Assembly (NCBI RefSeq): GCF_017873175.1
Contig: NZ_JAGGJW010000002.1
Coordinates: 1-64,000, forward strand
Direction of reading: 5' to 3'
Origin: Neorhizobium petrolearium
GTDB taxonomy: Bacteria; Pseudomonadota; Alphaproteobacteria; Rhizobiales; Rhizobiaceae
Length of the DNA: 64,000 nt
Positions 31,659 through 40,536 of the stretch are shown piece by piece. The position numbers and the translations under genes are program-made. How positions within the stretch are numbered: the stretch's first letter is position 1; each line of letters starts with the position of its first letter. The notes under the pieces were generated by a model. The model saw only the letters and a list, made by a program, of their open reading frames with translations. It searched no databases and was not told where the DNA came from.

Positions 31659-32725
31659 GATTTGAGTTCTCCTGCTGTCGGCTTGTTGGATGGTTGAAGG
31701 GCATGCGAATTCGGTGCGCCAGTAGACTGGCGCACGATGAGTTGCATCGGCACCCGATCCGTTTCCGACGCGACGTTACCGGACGCTGCGGGTTCGGCCT
31801 CGCCGTCCTGCGAGATGACGCGGTTCAGCGCGGCAACGGCGAGATCGGCGATCGTGGCCATGTCCATGCGTATGGTGGTGAGCGCGGGCGTGACGACGGG
31901 CGACCAGATGAGATCGTCGAAACCGGTGACGCTCACCATTTCCGGCACGCCGATCCCGGCGCGCTGCAGTTCTGTGAGCGCCCGAAGTGCCGAAAGGTCC
32001 GAAACGGCAGCAAAGGCCGTGAAGCCGTCCGCGGCCTTTTCCGCAAGCCCGAGCGGACAGCCTTCTCCCGCGGCCGCTTCGACCTTCTCGATCCACAGCG
32101 TCTCGCATTCGATGCCAGCACCGAGCCCGGCCTTCAGCCCGCCGATCCGGTCGTTCTGCACATTGGAGGACGTATTCGTGCCGATCAGCAGGACCTTGCG
32201 GTGGCCGAGCGCGGCAAGATGCCGCCCCATCTGCACGCCGCCGCCCCAATGGTCGGCGGCAACGGTATTGCCGGGCGTTGACGGTGTATCGATGACGGCG
32301 ACCGGACAACCGACATCGGCGATCCGCGTGCCGCGCCGGGGCACGATCACCATGCCGTCGACGCCGCGCTCCAGAAGCCGGGCGATCGCCTCCGTCTGCA
32401 TCGCAATGTCGCCGCGTGAGTCGGCGATCAGCACGCCGTAGCCGGCATTCGAGGCGGCATTCTCGATCGCCTGGGCGATCTGCGGGAAAAGCGGATTGGC
32501 GATATCCGGCAGCACAAGGCCGAGAACCCCGGTGCGGCCGGTGCGTAATGCCCGGGCCGCAAGACTTGGCACATAGCCAAGCTCGGCCGCCTTGGCCCGC
32601 ACCTTTTCCACCAGTTCCGGCGATACCCTGCCCTTGCCCGAAAGCGCATTGGACACGGTCGCGGCCGACACCCCGAGGGCGGCTGCGATCGCATTCATAT
32701 TCGGTCCGGTCCGGTTGATTGCCAT
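31655..32725 (-). CDS. LacI-family transcriptional regulator
   Basis: 356 residues. The N-terminal helix-turn-helix is MNAIAAALGVSAATVSNALS / GKGRVSPELVEKVRAKAAEL, followed by the hinge GYVPSLAARALR and the sugar-binding-like effector domain (VLGLVLPDIANPLFPQIAQA onward). It is the first gene of the purine importer/salvage operon and overlaps the binding-protein start. A perfect 22-base palindrome with a central AAACGTTT ends eight bases upstream of its start codon, the expected form of a LacI-type operator, so autorepression and ligand-induced expression of the operon are likely. Confidence 0.92.
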   Translation of the reverse strand: MAINRTGPNMNAIAAALGVSAATVSNALSGKGRVSPELVEKVRAKAAELGYVPSLAARALRTGRTGVLGLVLPDIANPLFPQIAQAIENAASNAGYGVLIADSRGDIAMQTEAIARLLERGVDGMVIVPRRGTRIADVGCPVAVIDTPSTPGNTVAADHWGGGVQMGRHLAALGHRKVLLIGTNTSSNVQNDRIGGLKAGLGAGIECETLWIEKVEAAAGEGCPLGLAEKAADGFTAFAAVSDLSALRALTELQRAGIGVPEMVSVTGFDDLIWSPVVTPALTTIRMDMATIADLAVAALNRVISQDGEAEPAASGNVASETDRVPMQLIVRQSTGAPNSHALQPSNKPTAGELKS

Positions 32726-32732
32726 AAAACGC

Positions 32733-32754
32733 CTTGCTTAAACGTTTAAGCAAG
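32733..32754. promoter_or_regulatory. LacI-type operator, perfect 22-base palindrome
   Basis: Half-site CTTGCTTAAAC (32733-32743) is followed directly by its exact reverse complement (32744-32754), with the central CG pair usual for LacI-family sites. It lies eight bases upstream of the LacI start and overlaps its leader; a bound regulator would block transcription of the whole operon. Confidence 0.82.
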
Positions 32755-32879
32755 ATACTTTGATCAAGTTGCTTTGTCGAGTCGCTTCTGGCCACCAGGC
32801 GATCGATATCCCCATATCTTGCCTTGACTTCGCCCTCCCCACCAGTGGAAATCCGGGTTCGACGATCGGGAGAGGGCAA

Positions 32880-34307
32880 ATGCAGGACGAAGACATTACC
32901 GGACTTTCCGCCACGGAACTGTCCGAAGCGATCCACGACGGGCGAGTGTCCTGCGCGGGGGTCATGAAAGCCTATCTGGCGCGGATCGCAAGGCTCAATC
33001 CGAAGATCAATGCCATCGTCAGCCTGCGCGATGCCGATGCCTTGCTTGCCGAGGCCGTGGCCTGTGACACCGAGCTTGCCGCCGGAAGATCACGCGGCTG
33101 GATGCACGGGCTTCCGATCGCCATCAAGGACCTTTGCGAGGTGAAGGGCATCCGCTGCACCTACGGCTCGCCGCTCTTTACCGATTTCGTCCCGGAGAAG
33201 GACGAGTTGATGGTCGAGCGCATCCGGGCCGCCGGCGCGATCATCATCGGCAAGACCAACACGCCCGAGCATGGACTGGGGTCGCAGAGCTACAACCCGG
33301 TGCATGGCACGACAAAGAACCCTTACGATTTTTCGAAAACCGCCGGCGGATCGAGCGGCGGCGCGGCGGCAGCCCTTGCCGCCCATCTTCTGCCGGTGGC
33401 CGACGGCAGCGACATGATGGGATCGCTGCGCAACCCCGCCGCCTTCAACAACGTCGTCGGCTTCCGCCCGAGCTATGGCCGCATCCCCTCATCGCTCAAG
33501 CTCGAACTCTTCATGGGCCAGCTTTCGGTGCTCGGGCCGATGGGCCGCACGGTGCGCGATGCCGCAGCCCTTCTTGCCACGCAGGCCGGCTACGATCCGC
33601 GCGACCCGCATTCGCTGGCGACCGAAGACCTGACGCCGGACGAAAACCGCGTTTTCTCCGGCGCCCGCATCGCCTGGCTCGGCGACCTCGGCGGCTATCT
33701 GCCCTTCGAGCCCGGCGTGCTGGAACTCTGCCGCGCGACGCTGCCGGCCTTCGAGCGCATCGGCTGCAAGGTCGAAGATGTGGTGCCGGATTTCGACATG
33801 GACGACGTCTGGCGTTCATGGACGACGCTCAGAAGCTGGCTCGCAGCCAATGGCATGCGCGACAACTACGACGATCCGCAAAAGCGTGCCTTGATGAAGC
33901 CGGAGATCATCTGGGAAATTGAGCGCGGCCTCGACATGACGGGGCGCGAGGTGCATTTCGCCTCGAAACGCCGCAGCGCCTGGTATCAGTATCTGCTGAC
34001 GCTGTTCGAGCGATATGACTACCTGATCCTGCCCTCCGCCCAGGTCTTCCCCTTCGATGCCACGACCCATTGGCCGAAGGAAATCGCCGGCCGGACGATG
34101 GACACCTATCATCGCTGGATGGAAGTGGTGATCGGCCCCTCGATGGCGGGACTTCCCGTCGCCGCCATGCCGGCCGGCTTCAGCTCAAACGGCCTGCCGA
34201 ACGGCATCCAGATCATCGGCCGCCCCCGCGCCGACAGGGCCGTGCTCGAACTGGCTCTGGCCTATGAGAAGGTGACCGACTGGCTCGATCGGCGGCCGGA
34301 GCTTTAG
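32880..34307 (+). CDS. Amidase-signature family amidase
   Basis: 475 residues. Catalytic-lysine segment LPIAIKDLCEVKGIRCTYGS, serine-rich TAGGSSGGAAAALAAHLLPV and nucleophile region ADGSDMMGSLRNPAAFNNVV all match the Ser-cisSer-Lys family. GGGAGAGGGCAA precedes the ATG at 32880. The gene is divergent from the LacI operon and has no adjacent transporter on its own strand; it may share control by the LacI operator 125 bases upstream. Substrate unknown. It is only distantly similar to the amidase at 11928-13328. Confidence 0.88.
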   Translation: MQDEDITGLSATELSEAIHDGRVSCAGVMKAYLARIARLNPKINAIVSLRDADALLAEAVACDTELAAGRSRGWMHGLPIAIKDLCEVKGIRCTYGSPLFTDFVPEKDELMVERIRAAGAIIIGKTNTPEHGLGSQSYNPVHGTTKNPYDFSKTAGGSSGGAAAALAAHLLPVADGSDMMGSLRNPAAFNNVVGFRPSYGRIPSSLKLELFMGQLSVLGPMGRTVRDAAALLATQAGYDPRDPHSLATEDLTPDENRVFSGARIAWLGDLGGYLPFEPGVLELCRATLPAFERIGCKVEDVVPDFDMDDVWRSWTTLRSWLAANGMRDNYDDPQKRALMKPEIIWEIERGLDMTGREVHFASKRRSAWYQYLLTLFERYDYLILPSAQVFPFDATTHWPKEIAGRTMDTYHRWMEVVIGPSMAGLPVAAMPAGFSSNGLPNGIQIIGRPRADRAVLELALAYEKVTDWLDRRPEL

Positions 34308-34311
34308 CGGC

Positions 34312-34345
34312 ACAGTTCCTCTCCCTTCTTGCGGGGAGAAGGATG
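34312..34345. repeat. Partial rhizobial palindromic repeat
   Basis: CCTCTCCCTTCTTGCGGGGAGAAGG-like text directly after the amidase stop, a truncated copy of the repeat seen at 15120-15262 and 62069-62120. It separates the convergent amidase and LysR genes and may contribute to termination. Confidence 0.5.
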
Positions 34346-34348
34346 TGC

Positions 34349-35287
34349 TCACCACCCCACCACCTCTTCGTTCTCCTGATACCGCCCGACCTCTTCCAGC
34401 AACCAGGCCCGAAAGGCCACCACCGGGCGAAACCCCGTCTTGCTCAACGGCGCGACCGCATAATAGGCGCTCGGGCTCTTCACCTGATGCGGAAAGGCCT
34501 CGACCAATTGGCCGCTCGCAAGTTCCGAATCGATCAGGAAGAGCGGCATCAGCGCCACGCCGAGCCCCGCGATACAGGCCTGCGCGACGTTGCCGAACTG
34601 CTCGAACCGCATGCCCTGCGACGACGTGCCGACAACTCCGAGGCTCTCGAACCAGTGGCTCCAGGCGCCCGGCCGTGACGCCATGTGCAAGAGCGGCAAG
34701 CGCAACAGGTCTTCCCCCTTGTTGATGGGGTGCGTCTTGAGGAAGGCTGGAGAGCAGACGGGCGCCACCATCTCCTCCATCAGGAATGTGCATTCCGCCC
34801 CCGGCCAGTCCGGCCCCCTTTCGCCCATGGGCCCGATGTGGATCGCCATGTCTATGCCGTCGCGGTCGAAATCGAAGACGCCGATGCGGGTCGCGAAATT
34901 GATGGTGATCTCCGGGTGCCGGGCGATGAATTGCGGGATGCGTGGCATCAGCCAGCGGGTCCCGAAAGTCGGCAGGATCGCGAGGTTCAACTGGTCACTA
35001 TGCCGTTTTGTCATGACGGCAAGCGAAGCGGAGCGAATCTGCGTCAGCGCGCCAGCGACCGCCTTGGCATATTCTTCGCCGGCGGGCGTTAACATGACGC
35101 CTCTGCTCGTGCGGTCGAAAAGCAACACGCCAAGCTGCTCCTCCAGCCCGGAAACCTGCCGGCTGATCGCGCCTTGCGTTAACGAAAGCTCTTCTGCTGC
35201 GGCCGAGAAGCTGCCTAGCCTCGCGACGGAATCGAAAGCCGCAAGCGCGGAGGTGGAGGGAAGCAGTTTTCGCGAGAGGCTGACCAT
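34349..35287 (-). CDS. LysR-family regulator (GcvA-like), divergent from glutaryl-CoA dehydrogenase
   Basis: About 312 residues. The N-terminus MVSLSRKLLPSTSALAAFDS leads to a helix-turn-helix AAEELSLTQGAISRQVSGLE and LLFDRTSRGVMLTPAGEEYA, the GcvA-like subgroup. Starts at 35287 and 35308 are both in frame; 35287 gives the usual N-terminal length. It is divergent from the acyl-CoA dehydrogenase at 35388 with about 100 bases between, the standard arrangement for a regulator of that gene. Its inducer would be expected to be glutarate or a lysine-breakdown product; this is inference. Confidence 0.86.
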   Translation of the reverse strand: MVSLSRKLLPSTSALAAFDSVARLGSFSAAAEELSLTQGAISRQVSGLEEQLGVLLFDRTSRGVMLTPAGEEYAKAVAGALTQIRSASLAVMTKRHSDQLNLAILPTFGTRWLMPRIPQFIARHPEITINFATRIGVFDFDRDGIDMAIHIGPMGERGPDWPGAECTFLMEEMVAPVCSPAFLKTHPINKGEDLLRLPLLHMASRPGAWSHWFESLGVVGTSSQGMRFEQFGNVAQACIAGLGVALMPLFLIDSELASGQLVEAFPHQVKSPSAYYAVAPLSKTGFRPVVAFRAWLLEEVGRYQENEEVVGW

Positions 35288-35387
35288 GGCGTTATTACTA
35301 TAGATCATGGCCGGATGAGTAAACGGTGCTTGCTCTTCGCGGCCGCGCGACGATAATTCTTTCAAACTTGAAATTGGAGTGAGACCC

Positions 35388-36563
35388 TTGGCTTTTTCCT
35401 GGAATGATCCCTTTCTGCTTGAAGACCAGTTGACCGACGAGGAACGGATGATCCGCGACGCGGCCGCCGCCTTCGCCAAGTCCGAACTCCTGCCGCGCGT
35501 CCAGGAAGCCTATCTCGAAGAGACGACCGAACCCGAACTCTTCCGCCTGATGGGCCAGACGGGCCTGCTCGGCGTCACACTGCCGGAGGAATACGGCGCC
35601 GCCAATGCTTCCTATGTCGCCTATGGCCTCGTTGCCCGCGAGATCGAACGGATCGATTCCGGCTATCGCTCGATGATGAGCGTTCAGTCCTCGCTGGTGA
35701 TCTATCCGATTTATGCCTACGGCTCCGACGAGCAGAAAAAGAAATACCTGCCCGGCCTCGTCTCCGGCGAACTGATCGGCTGTTTCGGCCTGACCGAGCC
35801 GGACGCCGGCTCCGATCCCGGCGGTATGAAGACCCGCGCCGAAAAGATCGAAGGCGGGTATCGCCTGCGCGGCTCCAAGATGTGGATTTCCAACGCGCCG
35901 ATCGCCGACGTCTTCGTCGTCTGGGCGAAGTCCGAAGCCCATAACAACGAGATCCGCGGCTTCGTGCTGGAGAAGGGCATGAAGGGGCTCTCCGCGCCGA
36001 AGATCGGCGGCAAGCTGTCGCTGCGCGCCTCGATCACCGGCGAGATCGTGCTGGATGGCGTGGAGGTTTCGGAAGACGCCATGCTGCCCGGCGTCTCCGG
36101 CCTCAAGGGACCCTTCGGCTGCCTGAACCGCGCCCGCTACGGCATTTCCTGGGGTGTGATGGGGGCGGCGGAAGACTGCTGGTTCCGCGCCCGCCAGTAT
36201 GGCCTTGACCGCAAGCAGTTCGGCAAGCCGCTTGCCGGCATGCAGCTCTACCAGAAGAAGCTCGCCGACATGCAGACGGAGATTGCGCTCGGCCTCCAGG
36301 CCTCGCTGCGTGTCGGCCGGCTGATGGACGAGCACAGGATGGCGCCGGAAATGATCTCCATCGTCAAGCGCAACAATTGCGGCAAGGCGCTGGATATCGC
36401 CAGACAGGCCCGCGACATGCATGGCGGCAACGGCATCCAGATCGAATTCCACGTCATGCGCCATGCGCAGAACCTGGAAACGGTCAACACCTACGAAGGC
36501 ACGCATGACGTCCATGCGCTGATTTTGGGCCGCGCCCAGACGGGCATCCAGGCGTTTTTCTGA
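35388..36563 (+). CDS. gcdH: Glutaryl-CoA dehydrogenase
   Basis: 391 residues of the acyl-CoA dehydrogenase family. Features specific to glutaryl-CoA dehydrogenase are [39 protein letters not shown] and the catalytic-glutamate segment [17 protein letters not shown]. It oxidises and decarboxylates glutaryl-CoA to crotonyl-CoA in lysine and tryptophan breakdown, with FAD, and passes electrons to ETF. GGAG at 35376-35379 is eight bases before a TTG at 35388, giving MAFSWNDPF as in other rhizobia; the GTG at 35379 overlaps the ribosome site and is less likely. Confidence 0.92.
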   Translation: MAFSWNDPFLLEDQLTDEERMIRDAAAAFAKSELLPRVQEAYLEETTEPELFRLMGQTGLLGVTLPEEYGAANASYVAYGLVAREIERIDSGYRSMMSVQSSLVIYPIYAYGSDEQKKKYLPGLVSGELIGCFGLTEPDAGSDPGGMKTRAEKIEGGYRLRGSKMWISNAPIADVFVVWAKSEAHNNEIRGFVLEKGMKGLSAPKIGGKLSLRASITGEIVLDGVEVSEDAMLPGVSGLKGPFGCLNRARYGISWGVMGAAEDCWFRARQYGLDRKQFGKPLAGMQLYQKKLADMQTEIALGLQASLRVGRLMDEHRMAPEMISIVKRNNCGKALDIARQARDMHGGNGIQIEFHVMRHAQNLETVNTYEGTHDVHALILGRAQTGIQAFF

Positions 36564-36591
36564 GCAGACGAGCTCGCCGCTTCAATCAGTG

Positions 36592-36620
36592 CCGGCCCGC
36601 AAACGCGCGGCCGGTTTTTT
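36592..36620 (+). terminator. Rho-independent terminator of gcdH
   Basis: CCGGCC (36592-36597) pairs with GGCCGG (36609-36614), with a partly self-pairing loop, followed directly by six T. It lies 28 bases after the gcdH stop. Confidence 0.85.
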
Positions 36621-36728
36621 GTTGAGGAGAGAGCAAATTGGGCCGCTTTGCACCGGAAGTGGACATCCCAGTGTCGCAAATCGTCACTACGATTTTCCGA
36701 TTTTCCATGAGCATCAAGGATATTGCGG

Positions 36729-37463
36729 ATGGGATGGGAAGCACTTCGGCAATGGGGGGAAGACGTGGTTCGAATCGAACCGCTCAAAGGCGGATTTGCC
36801 AACGATGTATGGAGCGTTCGAATCCATGGGCAAATTGCGGTCGGGCGCAAAGGTGCCCGGACTGATGCTGACCTCGCATGGGAAGCCAAGTTGCTCCAAC
36901 ACCTCAACTATAATGGTATGATTGTTCCGGTGCCGATCCCAGCGATTGACGGACGCCTGTTCGTGGACGGGTTGGTGGTGATGGAATACATGGAGGGCGG
37001 ACCACCGGAGACAGTATCCGATTGGCGTGAGGTGGCCGAGACCCTCCGTAAATTGCATCAATTGACTCAAGGCTGGCCGCAGCGTCCGGGATGGAGATCA
37101 TCGACCGATCTGCTACATGAGGACATTGGAACAAGGATAGACCTGACCGCCATGCCCTCCGAGGCGGTAAGTCGATGCCGCGCGGCATGGGCGCGACTCG
37201 TAGGACGTCAAACGTGCGTTGTTCATGGTAATCCCAACAACGCTAGCAACATTCGTATGACCGCAGGCCGTGTCGCGTTGATCGACTGGGATGAGGCACA
37301 TGTCGATGTTCCTGAACTTGACCTTGTCCTACCAGACAACGCAGCGGGACTCGAAAACCATGCCTATGATATCGCAGCACAGGCTTCCGCAGCTTGGGAA
37401 GCTGCCGTTTGTTGGAAGGACGAATACTCGGTGAGACGGCTTGCTGAAGTTCGGTCGCCTTGA
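36729..37463 (+). CDS. Aminoglycoside-phosphotransferase-like protein with altered catalytic loop
   Basis: About 244 residues of the APH/choline-kinase fold. Visible are the nucleotide-loop region LKGGFANDVWSVR, the hinge VVMEYMEGGPPETV, the catalytic loop VVHGNPNNASNIRM and the metal-binding loop VALIDWDEAHVDVPELDLVL. The family catalytic Asp in HGD is Asn here (codon AAT at 37230-37232), one base from GAT. If real, this should weaken or abolish phosphotransfer. AAGGA lies nine bases before the ATG at 36729; a TTG at 36723 is in frame. Base composition is slightly lower in GC than in neighbouring genes. Substrate unknown; no reason to assume antibiotic resistance. Confidence 0.78.
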   Translation: MGWEALRQWGEDVVRIEPLKGGFANDVWSVRIHGQIAVGRKGARTDADLAWEAKLLQHLNYNGMIVPVPIPAIDGRLFVDGLVVMEYMEGGPPETVSDWREVAETLRKLHQLTQGWPQRPGWRSSTDLLHEDIGTRIDLTAMPSEAVSRCRAAWARLVGRQTCVVHGNPNNASNIRMTAGRVALIDWDEAHVDVPELDLVLPDNAAGLENHAYDIAAQASAAWEAAVCWKDEYSVRRLAEVRSP

Positions 37464-37536
37464 ATTGTCGAAGATGAGTATATGTCCGCTTCGGGCCGAA
37501 AGCGGTCTCCCCGTATCGCCAACGGCAGAGGACAAA

Positions 37537-37558
37537 GGCGCGCAAGAACATGCGCGCC
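37537..37558 (-). terminator. Hairpin between convergent phosphotransferase-like and VOC genes
   Basis: Perfect eight-base stem GGCGCGCA / TGCGCGCC with a six-base loop. On the minus strand it is followed by TTTGTCC, a weak T-run, and it lies 33 bases beyond the VOC gene stop, so it probably ends that transcript. A smaller CCGCTT/AAGCGG hairpin lies at about 37488-37506. Confidence 0.55.
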
Positions 37559-37590
37559 ACACCGGAAACGGCAGGGCAACCGATGGCGGA

Positions 37591-38064
37591 CTACCCGCGC
37601 CGGGCGGCTTCGATTGCCGCGACATCGATCTTCTTCATGGTCATCATCGCATCGAAGGCACGCTTCGCCTCTGCGCCACCGGCCGCCATGGCCTCCATGA
37701 GGACGCGCGGCGTGATCTGCCAGGAGATGCCCCATTTATCCTTGCACCAGCCGCATTCGCTTTCCTGGCCGCCGTTGCCGACGATGGCGTTCCAGTACCG
37801 GTCGGTCTCTTCCTGGTCTTCGGTCGAAATCTGGAAGGAAAAGGCTTCGTTGTGCTTGAAGACAGGCCCGCCGTTCAGGCCGATGCATGCCACGCCCGCG
37901 ACGGTGAATTCCACCACGAGCACGTCTCCCTGCTTGCCGTCCGGGTAATCGCCGGGCGCGCGGATTATCGCGCCGACGGCGCTATCCGGAAAAATCCCGG
38001 CGTAGAAACGGGCCGCCTCCTCGGCATCCTTGTCGTACCATACGCAGATCGTGTTCTTCGCCAT
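37591..38064 (-). CDS. VOC-superfamily (PhnB / 3-demethylubiquinone methyltransferase-like) protein
   Basis: 157 residues. Family segments are ICVWYDKDAEEAARFYAGIF at the N-terminus, GLNGGPVFKHNEAFSFQIST in the middle, and GWCKDKWGISWQITPRVLMEA near the end. This PhnB-like group is often annotated as 3-demethylubiquinone-9 3-methyltransferase, but its function is unproven. AAGGGAGAAATGCG precedes the ATG at 38064 and is a good ribosome site. It stands alone between oppositely oriented genes. Confidence 0.85.
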   Translation of the reverse strand: MAKNTICVWYDKDAEEAARFYAGIFPDSAVGAIIRAPGDYPDGKQGDVLVVEFTVAGVACIGLNGGPVFKHNEAFSFQISTEDQEETDRYWNAIVGNGGQESECGWCKDKWGISWQITPRVLMEAMAAGGAEAKRAFDAMMTMKKIDVAAIEAARRG

Positions 38065-38266
38065 CGCATTTCTCCCTTTCAATCTTGGTGACGAGGTCGT
38101 CGATCGAGACCATAGCTTAAAGACGCACGGGCTTTCGCCGATCCGACATCCGGCCGAAAAACTTAAATTCCCTCACACCTCGCGCCGCTTTTCGTCATTG
38201 GCGAAATTTCCGCCTTCGGTGTAACAGTGGGCAGAGCATCGGAATGAGAGAAGGTCGACAATAATA

Positions 38267-38848
38267 ATGCACGCCATAGAGAAGACGGCGGAAGACGCCG
38301 ATGGCGGTTTCAATGTCGGTGAACGGCTTCGCATGGTGCGCCATCAGCATGGGCTTTCCCAGCGGGCATTGGCGATGAAGGCGGGGGTCACCCATTCGCT
38401 CGTCTCGCTGATCGAGAAGAACAAGGTGAGCCCCTCGGTCGCCTCGCTGAAGAAAATCCTTGAATCGATATCTTATCCGCTGACCGATTTCTTCGCGCTG
38501 ACCCTGCCGCCGGTCGACCAGATCTTTTATCGCGCCGATGAACTGGTTCCGCTTTCCACCGGTACGTTGACGCTTCTGCAGGTGGGCGACGCGAAATCCC
38601 ACAGCGTGCAGATTTTTCACGAGTTCTACGAACCCGGCGCCGATAGCGGCGAGACGATGCTGCAACATGACGCGGAGGAAGGCGGCGTGGTGGTGGCCGG
38701 CGAGTTGGAACTGACCGTTGGCGGCCAGACGCGCATCCTCAGGAAGGGAGACGCCTATCTCTTCGACAGCCGCCTGCCGCACCGCTACCGCAATGTCGGC
38801 ACCGAACGCTGCGAGGTGGTGAGCGCCTGCACACCTCCCTATCTTTAG
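38267..38848 (+). CDS. XRE/cupin transcriptional regulator
   Basis: 193 residues: an N-terminal helix-turn-helix of the XRE type (about 16-72, LRMVRHQHGLSQRALAMKAG / VTHSLVSLIEKNKVSPSVAS) and a C-terminal cupin (about 110-190, with GVVVAGELELTVGGQTRILR and GDAYLFDSRLPHRYRNVG). This layout is that of PuuR-like regulators of amine and amino-acid breakdown. It lies 129 bases upstream of the aldehyde dehydrogenase on the same strand, and probably controls it. An alternative view, a regulator of taurine or other amine use, cannot be excluded. Confidence 0.87.
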   Translation: MHAIEKTAEDADGGFNVGERLRMVRHQHGLSQRALAMKAGVTHSLVSLIEKNKVSPSVASLKKILESISYPLTDFFALTLPPVDQIFYRADELVPLSTGTLTLLQVGDAKSHSVQIFHEFYEPGADSGETMLQHDAEEGGVVVAGELELTVGGQTRILRKGDAYLFDSRLPHRYRNVGTERCEVVSACTPPYL

Positions 38849-38977
38849 CATGACTTTATTGAAGGTCGCCGTTGATTGTGGCCGTCAATTATCTTAGGTC
38901 AGGCTGGCGAATTCTCCGCACCTCTGCCGGCGATTTCCCCTGATCGCCCGCCCTTTTTTGGAACGAAAGTGGACCCC

Positions 38978-40414
38978 ATGCAGACCTATCCCGACGTCAA
39001 GCTCTTCATCAACGGCGAATGGCGCGATGCCATCGGCGGCGAGACCCTTCCGGTCATCGATCCCGCGACCGAAGAGGTGATCGGCAAGATCGCCCATGCC
39101 CGCAAGGCGGACCTCGATCTTGCCTTGGAAGCGGCAGATAAGGGCTTCAAGATCTGGCGTGACACCGCCGCCTTCGAGCGTTCCAAGCTGATGCGCAAGG
39201 CCGCCGACATCATGCGCTCGCGCGTCGATGAGATCGCCTTCATGATGACCCGCGAACAGGGCAAGCCGCTCGCCCAGGCGAAGATGGAAGTGATGGGCGG
39301 CGCCGACACGATCGACTGGTTCGCCGAGGAAGCCCGCCGCACCTATGGCCAGATCATCCCGGCCCGCTTCAGCGGCGTGGCTCAGATGGCGATCAAGATG
39401 CCGGTCGGCCCGGTCGCCGCCTTCACGCCCTGGAATTTTCCGATCAACCAGATCGTCCGCAAGCTCTCCGCAGCGCTCGCCACAGGCTGCTCGATCATCG
39501 TCAAGGCGCCGGAAGAAACCCCGGCCTCGCCTGCCGAACTCATTCGCGCCTTCGTCGATGCCGGCGTTCCGGCGGGCGTCGTCAACCTCGTCTACGGCAT
39601 TCCGGCCGAGATTTCCGAATACCTGATCCCGCATCCGGTGATCCGCAAGATCTCGTTCACGGGCTCGACGCCGGTCGGCAAGCATCTCGCTGCACTCGCC
39701 GGCAAGCACATGAAGCGCGCCACGATGGAACTCGGCGGCCATGCGCCTGCGATCATCTTCAACGACGCCGATCTCGAAAAGGCGATCGAGGTGACGGCGG
39801 CGGCAAAGTTCCGCAATGCCGGCCAGGTCTGCGTCGCGCCGACCCGCTTCCTGGTGCAGGACGGCATCGCCGACAAGTTCACCGAGGGCCTCATCAAGTA
39901 TGCCCGGTCGATCAAGGTCGGCAACGGCCTTGAAGAAGGCGTCACCATGGGCCCGCTTGCCAACGACCGCCGCATCCCGGCCATGGAAGACATGATCCAT
40001 GACGCCGTATCGAAGGGTGCAGAACTCAAGACCGGCGGCAAGCGCATCGGCAACAAGGGTTATTTCTTCGAGCCGACCGTGCTCGCCGACGTGCCGACCT
40101 CCGCCAAGGTGATGAACGACGAGCCGTTCGGCCCGCTTGCCATCGTCAACCGTTTCTCGCATTTCGACGACGCGATCGAAGAGGCGAACCGCCTGCCCTT
40201 CGGGCTGGCATCCTATGCCTTCACCGGCTCGGTGAAGACGGCCCACGCGCTCGGCCGCCAGATGGAGGCCGGCATGCTGACCATCAACCACAATGGCCTT
40301 GCCCTGCCGGAAGTGCCCTTCGGCGGCATCAAGGATTCCGGCTACGGCACCGAAGGCGGTTCCGAAGCCACCGAAGCCTATCTGGAAACCCGTTTCGTTT
40401 CCCAGATGAGCTGA
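38978..40414 (+). CDS. NAD(P)-dependent succinate-semialdehyde-type aldehyde dehydrogenase
   Basis: 478 residues of the aldehyde dehydrogenase superfamily. The N-terminus [33 protein letters not shown], the glutamate motif [13 protein letters not shown], the catalytic cysteine in [14 protein letters not shown] and the C-terminal [20 protein letters not shown] are clear. The class matches bacterial succinate-semialdehyde dehydrogenases, which complete GABA or polyamine breakdown to succinate. The neighbouring PuuR-like regulator agrees with that. An upstream in-frame opening to 38876 is rejected: the conserved N-terminus starts at 38978. Confidence 0.9.
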   Translation: MQTYPDVKLFINGEWRDAIGGETLPVIDPATEEVIGKIAHARKADLDLALEAADKGFKIWRDTAAFERSKLMRKAADIMRSRVDEIAFMMTREQGKPLAQAKMEVMGGADTIDWFAEEARRTYGQIIPARFSGVAQMAIKMPVGPVAAFTPWNFPINQIVRKLSAALATGCSIIVKAPEETPASPAELIRAFVDAGVPAGVVNLVYGIPAEISEYLIPHPVIRKISFTGSTPVGKHLAALAGKHMKRATMELGGHAPAIIFNDADLEKAIEVTAAAKFRNAGQVCVAPTRFLVQDGIADKFTEGLIKYARSIKVGNGLEEGVTMGPLANDRRIPAMEDMIHDAVSKGAELKTGGKRIGNKGYFFEPTVLADVPTSAKVMNDEPFGPLAIVNRFSHFDDAIEEANRLPFGLASYAFTGSVKTAHALGRQMEAGMLTINHNGLALPEVPFGGIKDSGYGTEGGSEATEAYLETRFVSQMS

Positions 40415-40439
40415 GACTCAAGTTGGTTATTTGAAATCG

Positions 40440-40473
40440 AAGGGACGACGGTTCGTATCGCTGTCCCTTTTTG
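40440..40473 (+). terminator. Rho-independent terminator after the aldehyde dehydrogenase
   Basis: AAGGGAC (40440-40446) pairs with GTCCCTT (40463-40469), 16-base loop, followed by a T-run. It lies 26 bases after the stop codon. Confidence 0.7.
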
Positions 40474-40486
40474 CTTCATTGCCCGC

Positions 40487-40522
40487 GATACCCCCTCTGT
40501 CCGGCCGGACAGAGGGGGTATC
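40487..40522. repeat. Perfect 36-base palindrome between convergent operons
   Basis: The half GATACCCCCTCTGTCCGG (40487-40504) is followed without spacer by its exact reverse complement (40505-40522). It lies between the aldehyde dehydrogenase and the sulfate importer, 15 bases from the cysA stop. As RNA it forms a very stable hairpin on either strand, so it is probably a bidirectional transcription barrier for the minus-strand sulfate operon. Confidence 0.75.
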
Positions 40523-40536
40523 TCAGCCCCAAAAGC

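Noticed and set aside
36638..36865. TTG-started frame with good ribosome site AGGAGAGAG upstream of the phosphotransferase-like gene
   Set aside because: It overlaps the better-supported phosphotransferase frame and its product shows no recognisable domain; the site may belong to a leader.
36729..37463. Antibiotic resistance gene
   Set aside because: The fold is shared by many small-molecule kinases, the catalytic Asp is replaced, and nothing in the context indicates resistance or mobility.
38961..38984. GGAAC before the aldehyde dehydrogenase as an EcfG -35 element
   Set aside because: No CGTT at 16-17 bases; the site would overlap the start codon.
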